Shown here piece by piece: positions 12,425-20,451 of a stretch of 21,365 nt of DNA. Each line of letters begins with the position of its first letter. Position 1 is the stretch's first letter. Made by a program: the position numbers and the translations under genes. The stretch covers positions 56,397 to 77,761 of the forward strand of contig MFKE01000016.1 of NCBI GenBank assembly GCA_001779455.1, in the 5' to 3' direction. Source of the stretch: Candidatus Gottesmanbacteria bacterium RIFOXYB1_FULL_47_11. Lineage in GTDB: Bacteria; Patescibacteriota; Microgenomatia; UBA10105; UBA927. Under the pieces are notes generated by a model, which saw only the letters and a program-made list of their open reading frames with translations, made no database searches and was not told where the DNA came from.

Positions 12425-13660
12425 TTATCTTCCCCCCATTCGAACAGCACCGCCAAATGAGCTGAAAGGTGATGTTGCAGAGGATTTAGATGTTGTTCCG
12501 GAGTTTGTCGTGGCGGTGACAACGACATCTCCCTCGCTGATACCGGACGTAATTTCTGTTTCACTGTCGTTTGCCGAACCGGTCGTTACCTCAAGTGGTG
12601 TCGCAACGCCGTTTTTTAAGACGGTTACTGTTTTTTGACCGTTCGTCGTTTTCACTGCCGCATTGGGGACCAGAATAACAGTATCTTTCACATCGGTAAT
12701 AATTTTTGCATCTACGCCCATATTCGGATAAATACCGTCAATGGCGGTGTCAAACTGGATATATGCCGGGTATGTCGTGACACCGGAACTTACCGACCCG
12801 GTCGTATCGATCGATACCACTTTACCGGTAAATGTTTGAGATGAAAAAGCATCCATGGTGAGAGTTACCTTGTCTTCGATTGAGATCTTCGGGACATCAA
12901 CTTCGGATAAATTGACAACGGCAACCGGCGTTGCCCCTGTTTTTATATTTGCAATCCGTTGGCTTGTGGATGTGCCGGTGGAGCTCGTCTGAGACGTGAG
13001 GACAGAGCCGACCTGAAGGGAAAGCCCGCTGATAACACCGGAAATCGGTGCATATATAGTCGGCGATGATTGTTGGTAGGATGCCCAGGCGCTGGAAACA
13101 GATGTTTGAGCTGCCGCAACAACATTTTTTTGATTTGCATATTGGGCTTCGGCCGCAAGCCAATCGTCCTGAGCTATCGTAAACGGGGTGAGCACCCGGT
13201 TACCAGTATTGGCGCTGCCGTCGGTATTCTGATACGTGGAATTTTGTGCGGTATCCATATACGATTTCCATTTTGAATACATACTTGATTGTAGGGAATA
13301 CATCGAAGCCTGCGCACTTGCGAGTTGGTTTTTTGCGCTTTGGTAACTGGCGAGCGCCTGGTTGGCCCGCTGTTGCCCGTTCATATCAAGCTCAACCTCC
13401 GCGATGGCATCACCGGATTTTACCGTGTCGCCGTTCTTGACGTAGATTTTTGAAACAACGCCGGATGTTTGCGTAGTCACTGACGCGCTGTTTGCGCTTG
13501 AAATTGTGCCGGATGCGGAGATTGATACGATAAGTGTTCCTTTAGACGCGGGCTCTGTTGTGTATGTTGTTTTTGTTTTAGTTGCGAAAAGTTTTGAGTA
13601 TCCAAACCAGAGGAGGGCAATAGCAAGAATGCCTATTCCGGCTTTCTGTAATAATGTCAT
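12425..13660 (-). CDS. Membrane-fusion/periplasmic adaptor protein (MacA/HlyD type)
   Basis: 411 residues from ATG 13660 (MTLLQKAGIGILAIALLWFG, a typical signal anchor). It contains half-lipoyl segments (GTISSANSASVTTQTSGVVS; PISGVISGLSLQVGSVL) flanking a short helical hairpin rich in Ala, Gln and Ser (about 110-190). Beta-barrel and membrane-proximal domains follow (VTLTMDAFSSQTFTGKV; VPNAAVKTTNGQKTVTVLKN). The C-terminus is Ser/Gly-rich. Upstream ATGs at 13711 and 13762 are open, but the promoter box and -10 lie just before 13660, and the added residues are low-complexity. The protein links the permease to substrates outside the membrane. In an organism without an outer membrane it would act in the cell wall space. 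Confidence 0.9.
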   Translation of the reverse strand: MTLLQKAGIGILAIALLWFGYSKLFATKTKTTYTTEPASKGTLIVSISASGTISSANSASVTTQTSGVVSKIYVKNGDTVKSGDAIAEVELDMNGQQRANQALASYQSAKNQLASAQASMYSLQSSMYSKWKSYMDTAQNSTYQNTDGSANTGNRVLTPFTIAQDDWLAAEAQYANQKNVVAAAQTSVSSAWASYQQSSPTIYAPISGVISGLSLQVGSVLTSQTSSTGTSTSQRIANIKTGATPVAVVNLSEVDVPKISIEDKVTLTMDAFSSQTFTGKVVSIDTTGSVSSGVTTYPAYIQFDTAIDGIYPNMGVDAKIITDVKDTVILVPNAAVKTTNGQKTVTVLKNGVATPLEVTTGSANDSETEITSGISEGDVVVTATTNSGTTSKSSATSPFSSFGGAVRMGGR

Positions 13661-13668
13661 ATGTGTAG

Positions 13669-13700
13669 ATGGTACCGTTTGTGTCTGAGAAAATCCTGAG
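13669..13700 (-). promoter_or_regulatory. Exporter-operon promoter with CTCAG direct-repeat box
   Basis: On the - strand, CTCAG (13700-13696) and CTCAG (13689-13685) are 11 bp apart. TACCAT (13674-13669) begins exactly 10 bp on and ends eight bases before ATG 13660, the same geometry as the regulator's own promoter. The box also lies 13 bp upstream of the divergent + strand -10 at 13714. Confidence 0.55.
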
Positions 13701-13710
13701 GGTGTTGACA

Positions 13711-13719
13711 TGCTATAAT
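13711..13719 (+). promoter_or_regulatory. Extended -10 promoter of the ABC-2 exporter operon
   Basis: TGCTATAAT is a perfect extended -10 (TGN-TATAAT). It overlaps an upstream ATG at 13718 and so favours ATG 13733 as the real start, with a very short leader. Confidence 0.6.
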
Positions 13720-13732
13720 GAAATCCTTCTTT

Positions 13733-14533
13733 ATGAATAATAGCATCATTGATGTCAAACATCTAACTAAAAAATTTAAAGATTTTGTCGCAGTAAACGA
13801 TATATCGTTTGCGGTGACGAAAGGCGAAATTGTTGCATTTTTGGGACCGAACGGTGCCGGAAAAACCACAACGATCAAAATGCTCACGACATTACTGGTG
13901 CCGACTTCGGGATCGGTTCGTCTGAGCAACAGCGATGTCGTGTCTCACCAGGAAGAAACACGTCGGACATTCGGTATCGTATTTCAGGATCCCAGTTTAG
14001 ATGATGAGCTTACGGCATGGGAGAATTTGGAATATCACGGTGTTCTTTACGGGGTAGAAAAAAATATCCGCCACGGGCGGATTGAAGAGCTTATGAAGTT
14101 TGTCGAGTTATGGGACCGGAAAAATGCGCTGGTGAAGACTTTTTCCGGCGGCATGAAACGCAGACTTGAAATTGCCCGCGGACTCCTGCATCATCCGAAA
14201 ATATTTTTTCTGGATGAACCGACCATCGGACTGGACCCGCAAACACGCAATCACATGTGGAATTATGTCGTCAATCTGAATAAAAAAGAGAATATTACTA
14301 TATTTTTTACCACCCATTACATCGAAGAGGCGGAAAAAGTGGCCCAGCGTATTATCGTCATTGACCACGGAAAAATTATTGCCACAGGAACTCCCAAAGA
14401 GCTTACAATAAAAACCAATTCTAAGACACTAGAAGAAGCATTTCTTAAATATACAGGTCATGCCATCCGGGATGAATCCGTCTCATCGGCGGATGCGATG
14501 CGGGCCCGCAGAGGCATGTGGAGGCATCACTAA
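13733..14533 (+). CDS. ABC-2 type exporter ATPase (DrrA/CcmA-like)
   Basis: 266 residues from ATG 13733 (MNNSIIDVKHLTKKFKDFVA). Walker A GPNGAGKTT (38-46), signature FSGGMKRRLEIARGL (137-151), Walker B FFLDEPTIGLDP and switch His in FTTHYIEEAE. The GMKRRLE signature and C-terminal GKIIATGTPKEL, TLEEAFLKYTG are typical of DrrA-type drug, lipid or polysaccharide exporters. The permease gene starts one base after its stop. The short extra C-terminus (DAMRARRGMWRHH) is basic and unconserved in appearance. Transcription starts from the extended -10 just upstream, divergent from the MacAB-like operon and next to its regulator box. Confidence 0.93.
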   Translation: MNNSIIDVKHLTKKFKDFVAVNDISFAVTKGEIVAFLGPNGAGKTTTIKMLTTLLVPTSGSVRLSNSDVVSHQEETRRTFGIVFQDPSLDDELTAWENLEYHGVLYGVEKNIRHGRIEELMKFVELWDRKNALVKTFSGGMKRRLEIARGLLHHPKIFFLDEPTIGLDPQTRNHMWNYVVNLNKKENITIFFTTHYIEEAEKVAQRIIVIDHGKIIATGTPKELTIKTNSKTLEEAFLKYTGHAIRDESVSSADAMRARRGMWRHH

Positions 14534-14534
14534 T

Positions 14535-15281
14535 ATGAGCGCTATTTATATATTGTGGCTTCGGCAGCTCAAACGGTATCTCAGGAGCAGGTCTCGGATT
14601 ATCGGATCTCTCGGGCAACCGGTTTTATTTCTTGTGGCGCTCGGATTTGGTTTCGGGCCGACATTTCAAAAAGCAGGGCAGGGAAACTATATTCAATTTT
14701 TGGTGCCGGGTATCGTTGCGATGAGCGTTTTGTTTACCGCACTATTTTCCGGTATTGAAATTATCTGGGACCGGCAATTCGGGTTTCTGAAGGAAATTCT
14801 AGTCGCACCGGTTTCTCGGATGGAAATTATGATCGGGAGGACCATCGGCGGGGCAACGGTCGCCATGATTCAGGGGACGATAGTATTTGCCATTTCATTT
14901 CTGGCAGGATTCCGCCCGCCCAGCGCGGGAAATCTCGCATTCGCGTTTGTATTCATGTTTTTAACGGCAGTTCTTTTTACGGCGCTGGGGACCGCAATCG
15001 CATCGAAACTCGAGGATATGCAGGGTTTTCAGCTTATTATGAATTTCCTTATCATGCCGCTTTTTTTCCTGTCCGGGGCGCTATTCCCAGTGGACAGTTT
15101 ACCCGGAGTTCTTAAGATGGTTGTCGCCATAAACCCGTTGTCCTACGGCGTAGACGGCATGCGGGGAGCCCTCGGCGGTATTACCCACTTTGGGTTATCG
15201 ACGGATTTTGCGGTATTATCGATTATGGCTGTCGTCATACTTGCCGTCGGAAGTTATTTGTTTTCCAAAATTCAATTATAA
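14535..15281 (+). CDS. ABC-2 type exporter permease
   Basis: 248 residues starting at ATG 14535 (MSAIYILWLRQLKRYLRSRS). Six hydrophobic helices include the ABC-2 pattern FGFLKEILVAPVSRMEIMIG, then LIMPLFFLSGALFPVDSLPG and INPLSYGVDGMRGAL, which is diagnostic of the DrrB-like family. It pairs with the preceding ATPase to export an unidentified substrate. Longer upstream in-frame starts overlap the ATPase gene and are unlikely. The next gene starts two bases after its stop. Confidence 0.92.
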   Translation: MSAIYILWLRQLKRYLRSRSRIIGSLGQPVLFLVALGFGFGPTFQKAGQGNYIQFLVPGIVAMSVLFTALFSGIEIIWDRQFGFLKEILVAPVSRMEIMIGRTIGGATVAMIQGTIVFAISFLAGFRPPSAGNLAFAFVFMFLTAVLFTALGTAIASKLEDMQGFQLIMNFLIMPLFFLSGALFPVDSLPGVLKMVVAINPLSYGVDGMRGALGGITHFGLSTDFAVLSIMAVVILAVGSYLFSKIQL

Positions 15282-15283
15282 GT

Positions 15284-15838
15284 GTGAAAAAGATTTATAT
15301 TACCGGTGTTATACTATTAGTAGGAATTTGGTATATATTCAGACCAATTCCGGTACCTAAGGCTCCGGTTCAAACATCAGCTCCTCAGGTGGTAAAAAAT
15401 ATGAAATTAACGAGCACTGCGTTTGGCAGCGAAGAGGTAATTCCCAAAGAATTTACCTGTGACGGAAAAAAGATGCACCCGCCGTTTATGATCTCCGGAC
15501 TTCCGGAAGGGACGAAATCGCTTGCGATGATTGTCGATGACCCGGATGCACCAATGGGGACATTTACCCACTGGGTTATATGGAATATTGATCCGGCGAC
15601 CCGTGAAATTGCGGCAGGAGAAATTCCCCCGAAATCTCAGGAGGGGACAAATTCAGCAGGTGAGATAGGATTCACTCCGCCCTGCCCGCCATCGGGATCG
15701 CACCGTTATTTTTTCACTCTGTTTGCAGTGGATACAACTATCGGACTGGACGGGAAAGCAACAAAGGCAGAACTTGAAGCCGCCATGAAAGGCCACATCA
15801 TCGAACAAACCAATCTCATCGGCAGTTACGGAAGATAG
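15284..15838 (+). CDS. PEBP-family (YbhB/YbcL) anchored protein
   Basis: 184 residues with a GTG start directly after the permease stop. An N-terminal membrane anchor (about 4-20) and a Pro-rich linker precede the phosphatidylethanolamine-binding-protein domain: SLAMIVDDPDAPMGTFTHWV (ligand-site DPDAP and HW), GFTPPCPPSGSHRYFFTLFA and the C-terminal GSYGR. Bacterial members are of unclear role, possibly binding phospholipid head groups or acting as protease inhibitors outside the cytoplasm. Operon position suggests a link to the exporter. Its last 13 bases overlap the convergent methyltransferase gene. Confidence 0.9.
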   Translation: MKKIYITGVILLVGIWYIFRPIPVPKAPVQTSAPQVVKNMKLTSTAFGSEEVIPKEFTCDGKKMHPPFMISGLPEGTKSLAMIVDDPDAPMGTFTHWVIWNIDPATREIAAGEIPPKSQEGTNSAGEIGFTPPCPPSGSHRYFFTLFAVDTTIGLDGKATKAELEAAMKGHIIEQTNLIGSYGR

Positions 15839-16671
15839 CTCCACCTGGCGAAGATGCCGCTGGGGAGGAGGCGGCCGCCGGTAGATTCTTTCAGTGTTAA
15901 TTCTCCGAATGTAATTTTTCCGCCGGTTGTCAGATCAGTCATCAGATGATGTAAAACAATGGGGGATAAATCTGCAGTATATGCATTAAGGAGAATAAAT
16001 TTTGGTGTGGGTGCGAGTATTTTTTTAATTTCCGTCAGTAGCTTCGGAAGATCCTCTTCAATTTTCCAAATTTCACCTTTGGATCCGCGTCCGAAACGGG
16101 GAGGATCGAGAATCACCCCGTCGTATGTGTTACCACGTTTTGTCTCACGCATGACAAATTTCATCGCGTCTTCTTCAATCCACCGGATAGGTTTATTTTT
16201 CAATCCGGAAGCAATGACGTTTTCATGCGCCCAATCAATCGTGCTTTTGGCGGCATCCACATGGGTGACCGTTGCCCCGGCCGATGCGGCCGAGAGTGTT
16301 GCGCCGCCCGTATAGGCAAAAAGATTTAACACTTTTAGATTGTCTCCATGAATAATTTGTTCCAACCAGGTCCAGTTTGTCGCCTGCTCGGGGAACACAC
16401 CGACGTGTTTAAAGCTTGTCGGCCGAAGCGTAAATACCAGCTGTTTATATGAAACTGTCCAGGGATTGGGAGGAGTATTTTTAATATCCCACTTGTCGTT
16501 TACGTGCGTTGCATCAGCCTGCCAATCAGACTTTGTAGGCTTCCAGATCGCACGCGGATCCGGCCGGGCGACGGTGTAAGAGTTAAATCGCTCAAGCTTC
16601 ATCCCGTTTCCGGAATCAAGAAGCTCGTAATCCTTCCAGTCTGTCGGAAATTCGATAGCCTGATTTTCCAT
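15826..16671 (-). CDS. Class I SAM-dependent methyltransferase, RlmI/RlmK-like
   Basis: 281 residues. SAM motif I VLNLFAYTGGATLSAASAGA (114-133), motif II acidic VTHVDAAKS, and motif IV ILDPPRFGRGSKG (187-199). The combination LFAYTGG ... D-P-P-R-F is typical of the RlmI/RlmK group of 23S rRNA methyltransferases and relatives. Here the N-terminal PUA domain is missing, replaced by about 100 residues with a beta-rich start (YELLDSGNGMKLERF). The target RNA or other substrate is inferred, not shown. The gene starts 22 bp after the 59-aa membrane protein gene in the same direction. Confidence 0.85.
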   Translation of the reverse strand: MENQAIEFPTDWKDYELLDSGNGMKLERFNSYTVARPDPRAIWKPTKSDWQADATHVNDKWDIKNTPPNPWTVSYKQLVFTLRPTSFKHVGVFPEQATNWTWLEQIIHGDNLKVLNLFAYTGGATLSAASAGATVTHVDAAKSTIDWAHENVIASGLKNKPIRWIEEDAMKFVMRETKRGNTYDGVILDPPRFGRGSKGEIWKIEEDLPKLLTEIKKILAPTPKFILLNAYTADLSPIVLHHLMTDLTTGGKITFGELTLKESTGGRLLPSGIFARWSYLP

Positions 16672-16693
16672 GCTCTGATTGTATCACGGGCTA

Positions 16694-16873
16694 TTATGGT
16701 TTATGAGTGCCTGCCCAGGCGTGTCCGCAGAGTCCCGCGATGATAAACGCCAGCCCCATGCGTACAGGGTGAGCCCCCGCAACCGGATACGTTAAGAGCA
16801 TGCCCACGCCGATTCCCAACAAAAGATGTGTCAGCCCGTTGAAATCAACGTGTTTTCCGTAATATTTCTGCAT
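16694..16873 (-). CDS. Small two-helix membrane protein (59 aa)
   Basis: Starts at ATG 16873 (MQKYYGKHVDFNGLTHLLLG). Two helices (about 16-34 and 41-57) contain Gly, with an HPVR turn and an H-A-W end. An in-frame ATG at 16891 would add six residues, but the extended -10 lies across that stretch. Small proteins of this look (KHVDFNGLTHLL then G-HPVR) seem conserved in Microgenomates-type genomes as far as I recall; no function is known. It leads a probable two-gene operon with the methyltransferase. Confidence 0.65.
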   Translation of the reverse strand: MQKYYGKHVDFNGLTHLLLGIGVGMLLTYPVAGAHPVRMGLAFIIAGLCGHAWAGTHKP

Positions 16874-16876
16874 AGT

Positions 16877-16885
16877 GTTATAGCA
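16877..16885 (-). promoter_or_regulatory. Extended -10 of the 59-aa membrane protein gene
   Basis: TGCTATAAC on the - strand ends only three bases before ATG 16873, so the mRNA would be leaderless and the longer start at 16891 excluded. Confidence 0.5.
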
Positions 16886-16930
16886 TTTCATATGTTCATC
16901 ACCCTACATCAGTTAAGCATGTTGTGGTAC

Positions 16931-16936
16931 TATTAT
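16931..16936 (+). promoter_or_regulatory. -10 box of the PIG-L/suf operon
   Basis: TATTAT (5 of 6), six bases before ATG 16943. No good -35 is seen. It favours the short start of the PIG-L gene and a leaderless transcript. Confidence 0.45.
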
Positions 16937-16942
16937 CAAACG

Positions 16943-17689
16943 ATGAAACGAATACTTGTGATTGCAGCGCATCCGGACGATGAGTCCTTTATGGCCGGCG
17001 GTACGATAGCCAAATACGAGGATGACGGCTGGATAGTCGACGTCATTTGTGCAACCCGCGGTGAAGAGGGCGGAGACGCTGATGTCCGGCAAAAAGAACT
17101 GGAAAAGGCGGGAACGGCTCTGGGAGTCCATGCGATTACTTTTTTGGGGTACCGGGACGGCACGCTTTCCGGGCGTACGCCGGGAGACATAGAAGAGGCT
17201 CTCTACAAAAAAATGGCAGAGATTGTTCCGGATGTTGTCATTACATCCGACACCTCCGGCATCAGCAATCACCCGGATCACGTTAAATTGTCCTACGCCG
17301 CAACATATGCATTTCAGAAGTACGCCAAATGGATTGAGGAGCAGCTTGCGCCTCAGGAAGAAGCGGAGCAGGTGTTCCCAAAACTGTATTATGCATGTCT
17401 GCCCGAAACCGTAGTCTCACATGCGGTAAAAAATAAAATATTGCCCGCAGTGTCATTTGGTAAACCATGGCGCGGGGTCGAAGACAAAAAGATTACGACC
17501 GTCATTGATATTTCGGATTATCGGGAGATTAAAGAAAGGGCTCTCCGTCAACACCTGACGCAAGCCGCTAATGTGGGAAGGCATATTAAAATGAAAGACC
17601 TCATGAAACACGAATATTTTATTTTCCGTATGTACGGGACAACAGAAGTTTTTATGGGAAAGAACGACCATGTTGCTGACAGTCTCTGA
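16943..17689 (+). CDS. PIG-L family N-acetylglucosaminyl deacetylase
   Basis: 248 residues from ATG 16943 (MKRILVIAAHPDDESFMAGG). The zinc motif AHPDDE (9-14) and the second motif NHPDH (109-113) are both complete, as in LmbE/PIG-L deacetylases acting on GlcNAc-linked lipids, mycothiol/bacillithiol precursors or other N-acetyl sugars. The C-terminal half (KYAKWIEEQL ... EVFMGKND) is the variable substrate region. An earlier in-frame ATG at 16826 is open but crosses the -10 box. Its 3' end overlaps sufC by 20 bases, so it is translated with the Fe-S assembly genes, an unusual partnership that recalls low-molecular-weight thiol synthesis. Confidence 0.92.
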   Translation: MKRILVIAAHPDDESFMAGGTIAKYEDDGWIVDVICATRGEEGGDADVRQKELEKAGTALGVHAITFLGYRDGTLSGRTPGDIEEALYKKMAEIVPDVVITSDTSGISNHPDHVKLSYAATYAFQKYAKWIEEQLAPQEEAEQVFPKLYYACLPETVVSHAVKNKILPAVSFGKPWRGVEDKKITTVIDISDYREIKERALRQHLTQAANVGRHIKMKDLMKHEYFIFRMYGTTEVFMGKNDHVADSL

Positions 17690-18434
17690 TCTTCATGTTT
17701 CTGTTGAAAACAAACCTATCCTGCGGGGGCTCTCCCTGCGCGTAAAAAGCGGCGAAGTGCATGCGGTTATGGGTCCGAACGGGAGCGGCAAGTCGACGCT
17801 CGCGTATGCATTCCTCGGCCACCCGGCCTATACTTCCCGCGGGAAAATTGTCCTCAACAAAAAAGACATTTCTCATTTGTCTACGGAAGACCGCGCGAAG
17901 GCGGGACTTTTTCTTGCCCTCCAGTCGCCGATTGCCATCCCCGGTGTTACCGTAACCAATCTACTGCGCGCGGCATTGGGAGACAACAAAAATCCGTCGC
18001 ATAATCCGATCCTGGCGCGCCGGTTTGTGGGGTCTCTGCCTGTTGAAGAATTTATGAAAGCCGTAAAAGAGTATGCTAAACAGCTGCATATTGACGAGTC
18101 ATTCTTATCGCGCGGGATACATGACGGATTTTCCGGAGGGGAAAAGAAGAAAATAGAAATGCTCCAGGCACTGGTGCTCAAACCAAAGTTTGCGATATTT
18201 GATGAGATAGATACGGGGTTGGACGTGGATGCCCTGCGCATTGTTGCCCGCGGGATCGGCATGCTTTCCCAAAAGGGAACCGGCATCATTATCATTACCC
18301 ATTACCAGCGGATTCTGAAATATCTGAAACCTGATGTTGTACATATTCTCGTTTCCGGAAAAATCGTCAAAACAGGCAACGCAGAGCTTGCCAAAAAAAT
18401 AGAAGATAATGGCTACACTCAATTTTCCGTATAA
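17670..18434 (+). CDS. sufC: Fe-S cluster assembly ATPase SufC
   Basis: 254 residues. Walker [10 protein letters not shown] (35-43), Q-loop ALQSP, signature [13 protein letters not shown] (154-166) and Walker [17 protein letters not shown]. The Q-S-P, E-K-K-K and D-E-x-D-S/T-G-L-D patterns distinguish SufC from transport ATPases. It energises the SufBCD scaffold on which Fe-S clusters are built in the cytoplasm. The gene starts inside the end of the PIG-L gene and overlaps sufB by 26 bases, suggesting translational coupling. Confidence 0.96.
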   Translation: MLLTVSDLHVSVENKPILRGLSLRVKSGEVHAVMGPNGSGKSTLAYAFLGHPAYTSRGKIVLNKKDISHLSTEDRAKAGLFLALQSPIAIPGVTVTNLLRAALGDNKNPSHNPILARRFVGSLPVEEFMKAVKEYAKQLHIDESFLSRGIHDGFSGGEKKKIEMLQALVLKPKFAIFDEIDTGLDVDALRIVARGIGMLSQKGTGIIIITHYQRILKYLKPDVVHILVSGKIVKTGNAELAKKIEDNGYTQFSV

Positions 18435-19797
18435 ATACGGCTTCCACGAAAAAGAAAACTACGTTTTCAAATCCAAGCGGGGATTGGATGAGGGGGTGGT
18501 GAAGAGTATCAGCTGGCACAAACAAGAACCGGATTGGATGCTCAATTTCAGATTGCAGGCGCTCGGGTTGTTCCGGAAAAAATCGCTTCCGGTGTGGGGC
18601 GGGGATCTGACACACATTCATTTTGATGACCTATATTATTACATTAAACCCACGGAAAACAAGGTGAGTTCATGGAACGATCTCCCCGCAGAAATTAAGC
18701 ATACCTACGATAAAATCGGCATCCCGGAAGCGGAGAAAAAGTTTCTGGCCGGGGTTTCGGCGCAGTACGAGTCGGAAGTTGTCTACAAAAGCATCAATCA
18801 AATGCTCGCAAAAAAAGGCGTGATTTTTTTGGATATGGACTCGGCGCTTCGTACGTATCCGGATCTTGTCAAACAATATTTCGGCACGGTCGTCCCCAGT
18901 GCGGACAACAAATTTGCGGCACTTAACAGCGCGGTGTGGAGCGGCGGATCTTTCATCTACGTTCCCAAAGGGGTCCGCATAGAATTGCCGCTTCAGGCAT
19001 ATTTCCGCATCAATGCCGCGAGTATGGGGCAGTTTGAGCGCACGCTCATCATTGCGGATGAAGGCAGTTATGTTCATTATGTAGAGGGGTGTACGGCGCC
19101 TATTTATTCGACCGATTCCCTTCACGCCGCAGTTGTAGAAATTGTTGTGAAAAAAGGCGCGCGTGTCCGGTATACGACGATTCAAAATTGGAGTACGAAT
19201 GTATATAATCTCGTGACCAAACGCGCACGCGCGGAAGAAGAGGCGATTATGGAATGGGTAGACGGGAATCTGGGAAGCAAGCTGACCATGAAATATCCCA
19301 GTGTGTATCTTGTTGGGCGTAAGGCGCGCGGGGAAGTGTTATCCATAGCATATGCCGGCCCGGGTCAGCATCAGGATGCGGGCGGCAGAATTCTTCATGT
19401 TGCCCCGGAAACATCATCCCGCATCATAAGTAAATCCATAAGCCGCGGCGGCGGAAGAACTTCGTACCGGGGATTGGTACAGGTACATCCGGGCGCGGAT
19501 CATGTGAAGAGCAAAGTCGTGTGTGACGCGCTTCTCTTAGACGAGGCGTCAAGGAGCGACACGTATCCTACGATGAAGATAGATCAGCAGGGGGCGCGCG
19601 TGGAGCACGAGGCGACGGTTTCTAAGATCGGCGATGAGCAACTTTTTTATCTGCAAAGCAGAGGGCTAACAAAATCGGCCGCAGAATCCATGATTGTGAA
19701 CGGGTTTATCGAGCCGATCGTCAAGGAATTGCCGCTGGAGTATGCCGTCGAAATGAACAGGCTCATTGAACTTCAGCTGGAAGGCTCTGTCGGATAA
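18409..19797 (+). CDS. sufB: Fe-S cluster assembly scaffold SufB
   Basis: 462 residues, the usual SufB length. Family blocks: [95 protein letters not shown] and the C-terminal [20 protein letters not shown]. The cysteines in EGCTAP and VVCDALL are the main candidates for sulfur transfer or cluster binding. It forms the SufBC2D complex with the neighbours. An exact overlap with sufC and a 14-bp gap to sufD place it in one transcript. Confidence 0.97.
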   Translation: MATLNFPYKYGFHEKENYVFKSKRGLDEGVVKSISWHKQEPDWMLNFRLQALGLFRKKSLPVWGGDLTHIHFDDLYYYIKPTENKVSSWNDLPAEIKHTYDKIGIPEAEKKFLAGVSAQYESEVVYKSINQMLAKKGVIFLDMDSALRTYPDLVKQYFGTVVPSADNKFAALNSAVWSGGSFIYVPKGVRIELPLQAYFRINAASMGQFERTLIIADEGSYVHYVEGCTAPIYSTDSLHAAVVEIVVKKGARVRYTTIQNWSTNVYNLVTKRARAEEEAIMEWVDGNLGSKLTMKYPSVYLVGRKARGEVLSIAYAGPGQHQDAGGRILHVAPETSSRIISKSISRGGGRTSYRGLVQVHPGADHVKSKVVCDALLLDEASRSDTYPTMKIDQQGARVEHEATVSKIGDEQLFYLQSRGLTKSAAESMIVNGFIEPIVKELPLEYAVEMNRLIELQLEGSVG

Positions 19798-19811
19798 GTT
19801 GGTGACTACAT

Positions 19812-20405
19812 ATGTATAAATTTGTACAAGTTCGTGACGGTGAGAATAGCTTTCATTTCGTTGTCAAAACAAACCTTGCGCTTGTATTGGTTGCTGTAGG
19901 CCTCAAAAAGGCAAACGTCCGCGTAAGCGTACGCCTTTCCGCACCCGGAGCAACAGCTATGGTTACCGGAATCGTGCTGGGGCGAGACGACGAAGAGATC
20001 GCCTTACATACCACACAGATCCACGCAGCTCCTGATACCACCAGCGATCTTCTGGTAAAGTCCGTGCTTAGCGGTCATGCCAGATTTTTGTACCATGGGG
20101 AGATATGCGTTGAAAAAAAGGCACAAAAAACTAATGCCTATCAGCGGAATGAAAACCTTTTAGTATCGGAACATGCGTATGTAGAGAGCCGCCCGTCACT
20201 TGAAATTCTTGCTAATGATGTACGCTGTACGCATGGGGCAGCGACGAGTTCTATTGATGAAGATGAATTGTGGTATTTAGCATCACGGGGAATTAGTCAA
20301 AAGGCCGGAGTAAAAATTATTACGGAAGGATTTATTCAACGTGCTTTGGATAGAATCGGAGATAATAGTATAATATCCGACATATGGCAGATTTTATCCC
20401 GGTGA
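19812..20405 (+). CDS. sufD: Short SufD-like scaffold protein
   Basis: 197 residues, less than half the usual SufD length (about 400). The part kept is the C-terminal beta-helix and tail: VESRPSLEILANDVRCTHGA, then IDEDELWYLASRGISQKAGV and KIITEGFIQ. The conserved His of the C-T/S-H-G-A block, implicated in cluster assembly at the SufB-SufD interface, is present. The N-terminal helical domain and much of the helix are missing. No frameshift is seen and the start (MYKFVQVRDGENSFHF) is clean, so this looks like a natural minimal SufD rather than a fragment. It lies 14 bp after sufB and 46 bp before sufS. Confidence 0.85.
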   Translation: MYKFVQVRDGENSFHFVVKTNLALVLVAVGLKKANVRVSVRLSAPGATAMVTGIVLGRDDEEIALHTTQIHAAPDTTSDLLVKSVLSGHARFLYHGEICVEKKAQKTNAYQRNENLLVSEHAYVESRPSLEILANDVRCTHGAATSSIDEDELWYLASRGISQKAGVKIITEGFIQRALDRIGDNSIISDIWQILSR

Positions 20406-20451
20406 TTTCATACCGTGTTAACGTAATCGCAAATACGGTATTACTTAAAGT

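Noticed and set aside
12402..13440. Several open frames opposite the adaptor, ATPase and permease genes
   Set aside because: They are antisense shadows of strongly coding genes, with no family motif and no start signals.
13705..13719. TTGACA and TATAAT as a sigma-70 pair
   Set aside because: The two boxes are only three bases apart. The TATAAT is better read as an extended -10 without a -35.
18670..19185. 171-codon antisense frame inside sufB
   Set aside because: It is a mirror of the sufB reading frame in GC-richer DNA; its translation has no recognisable domain.
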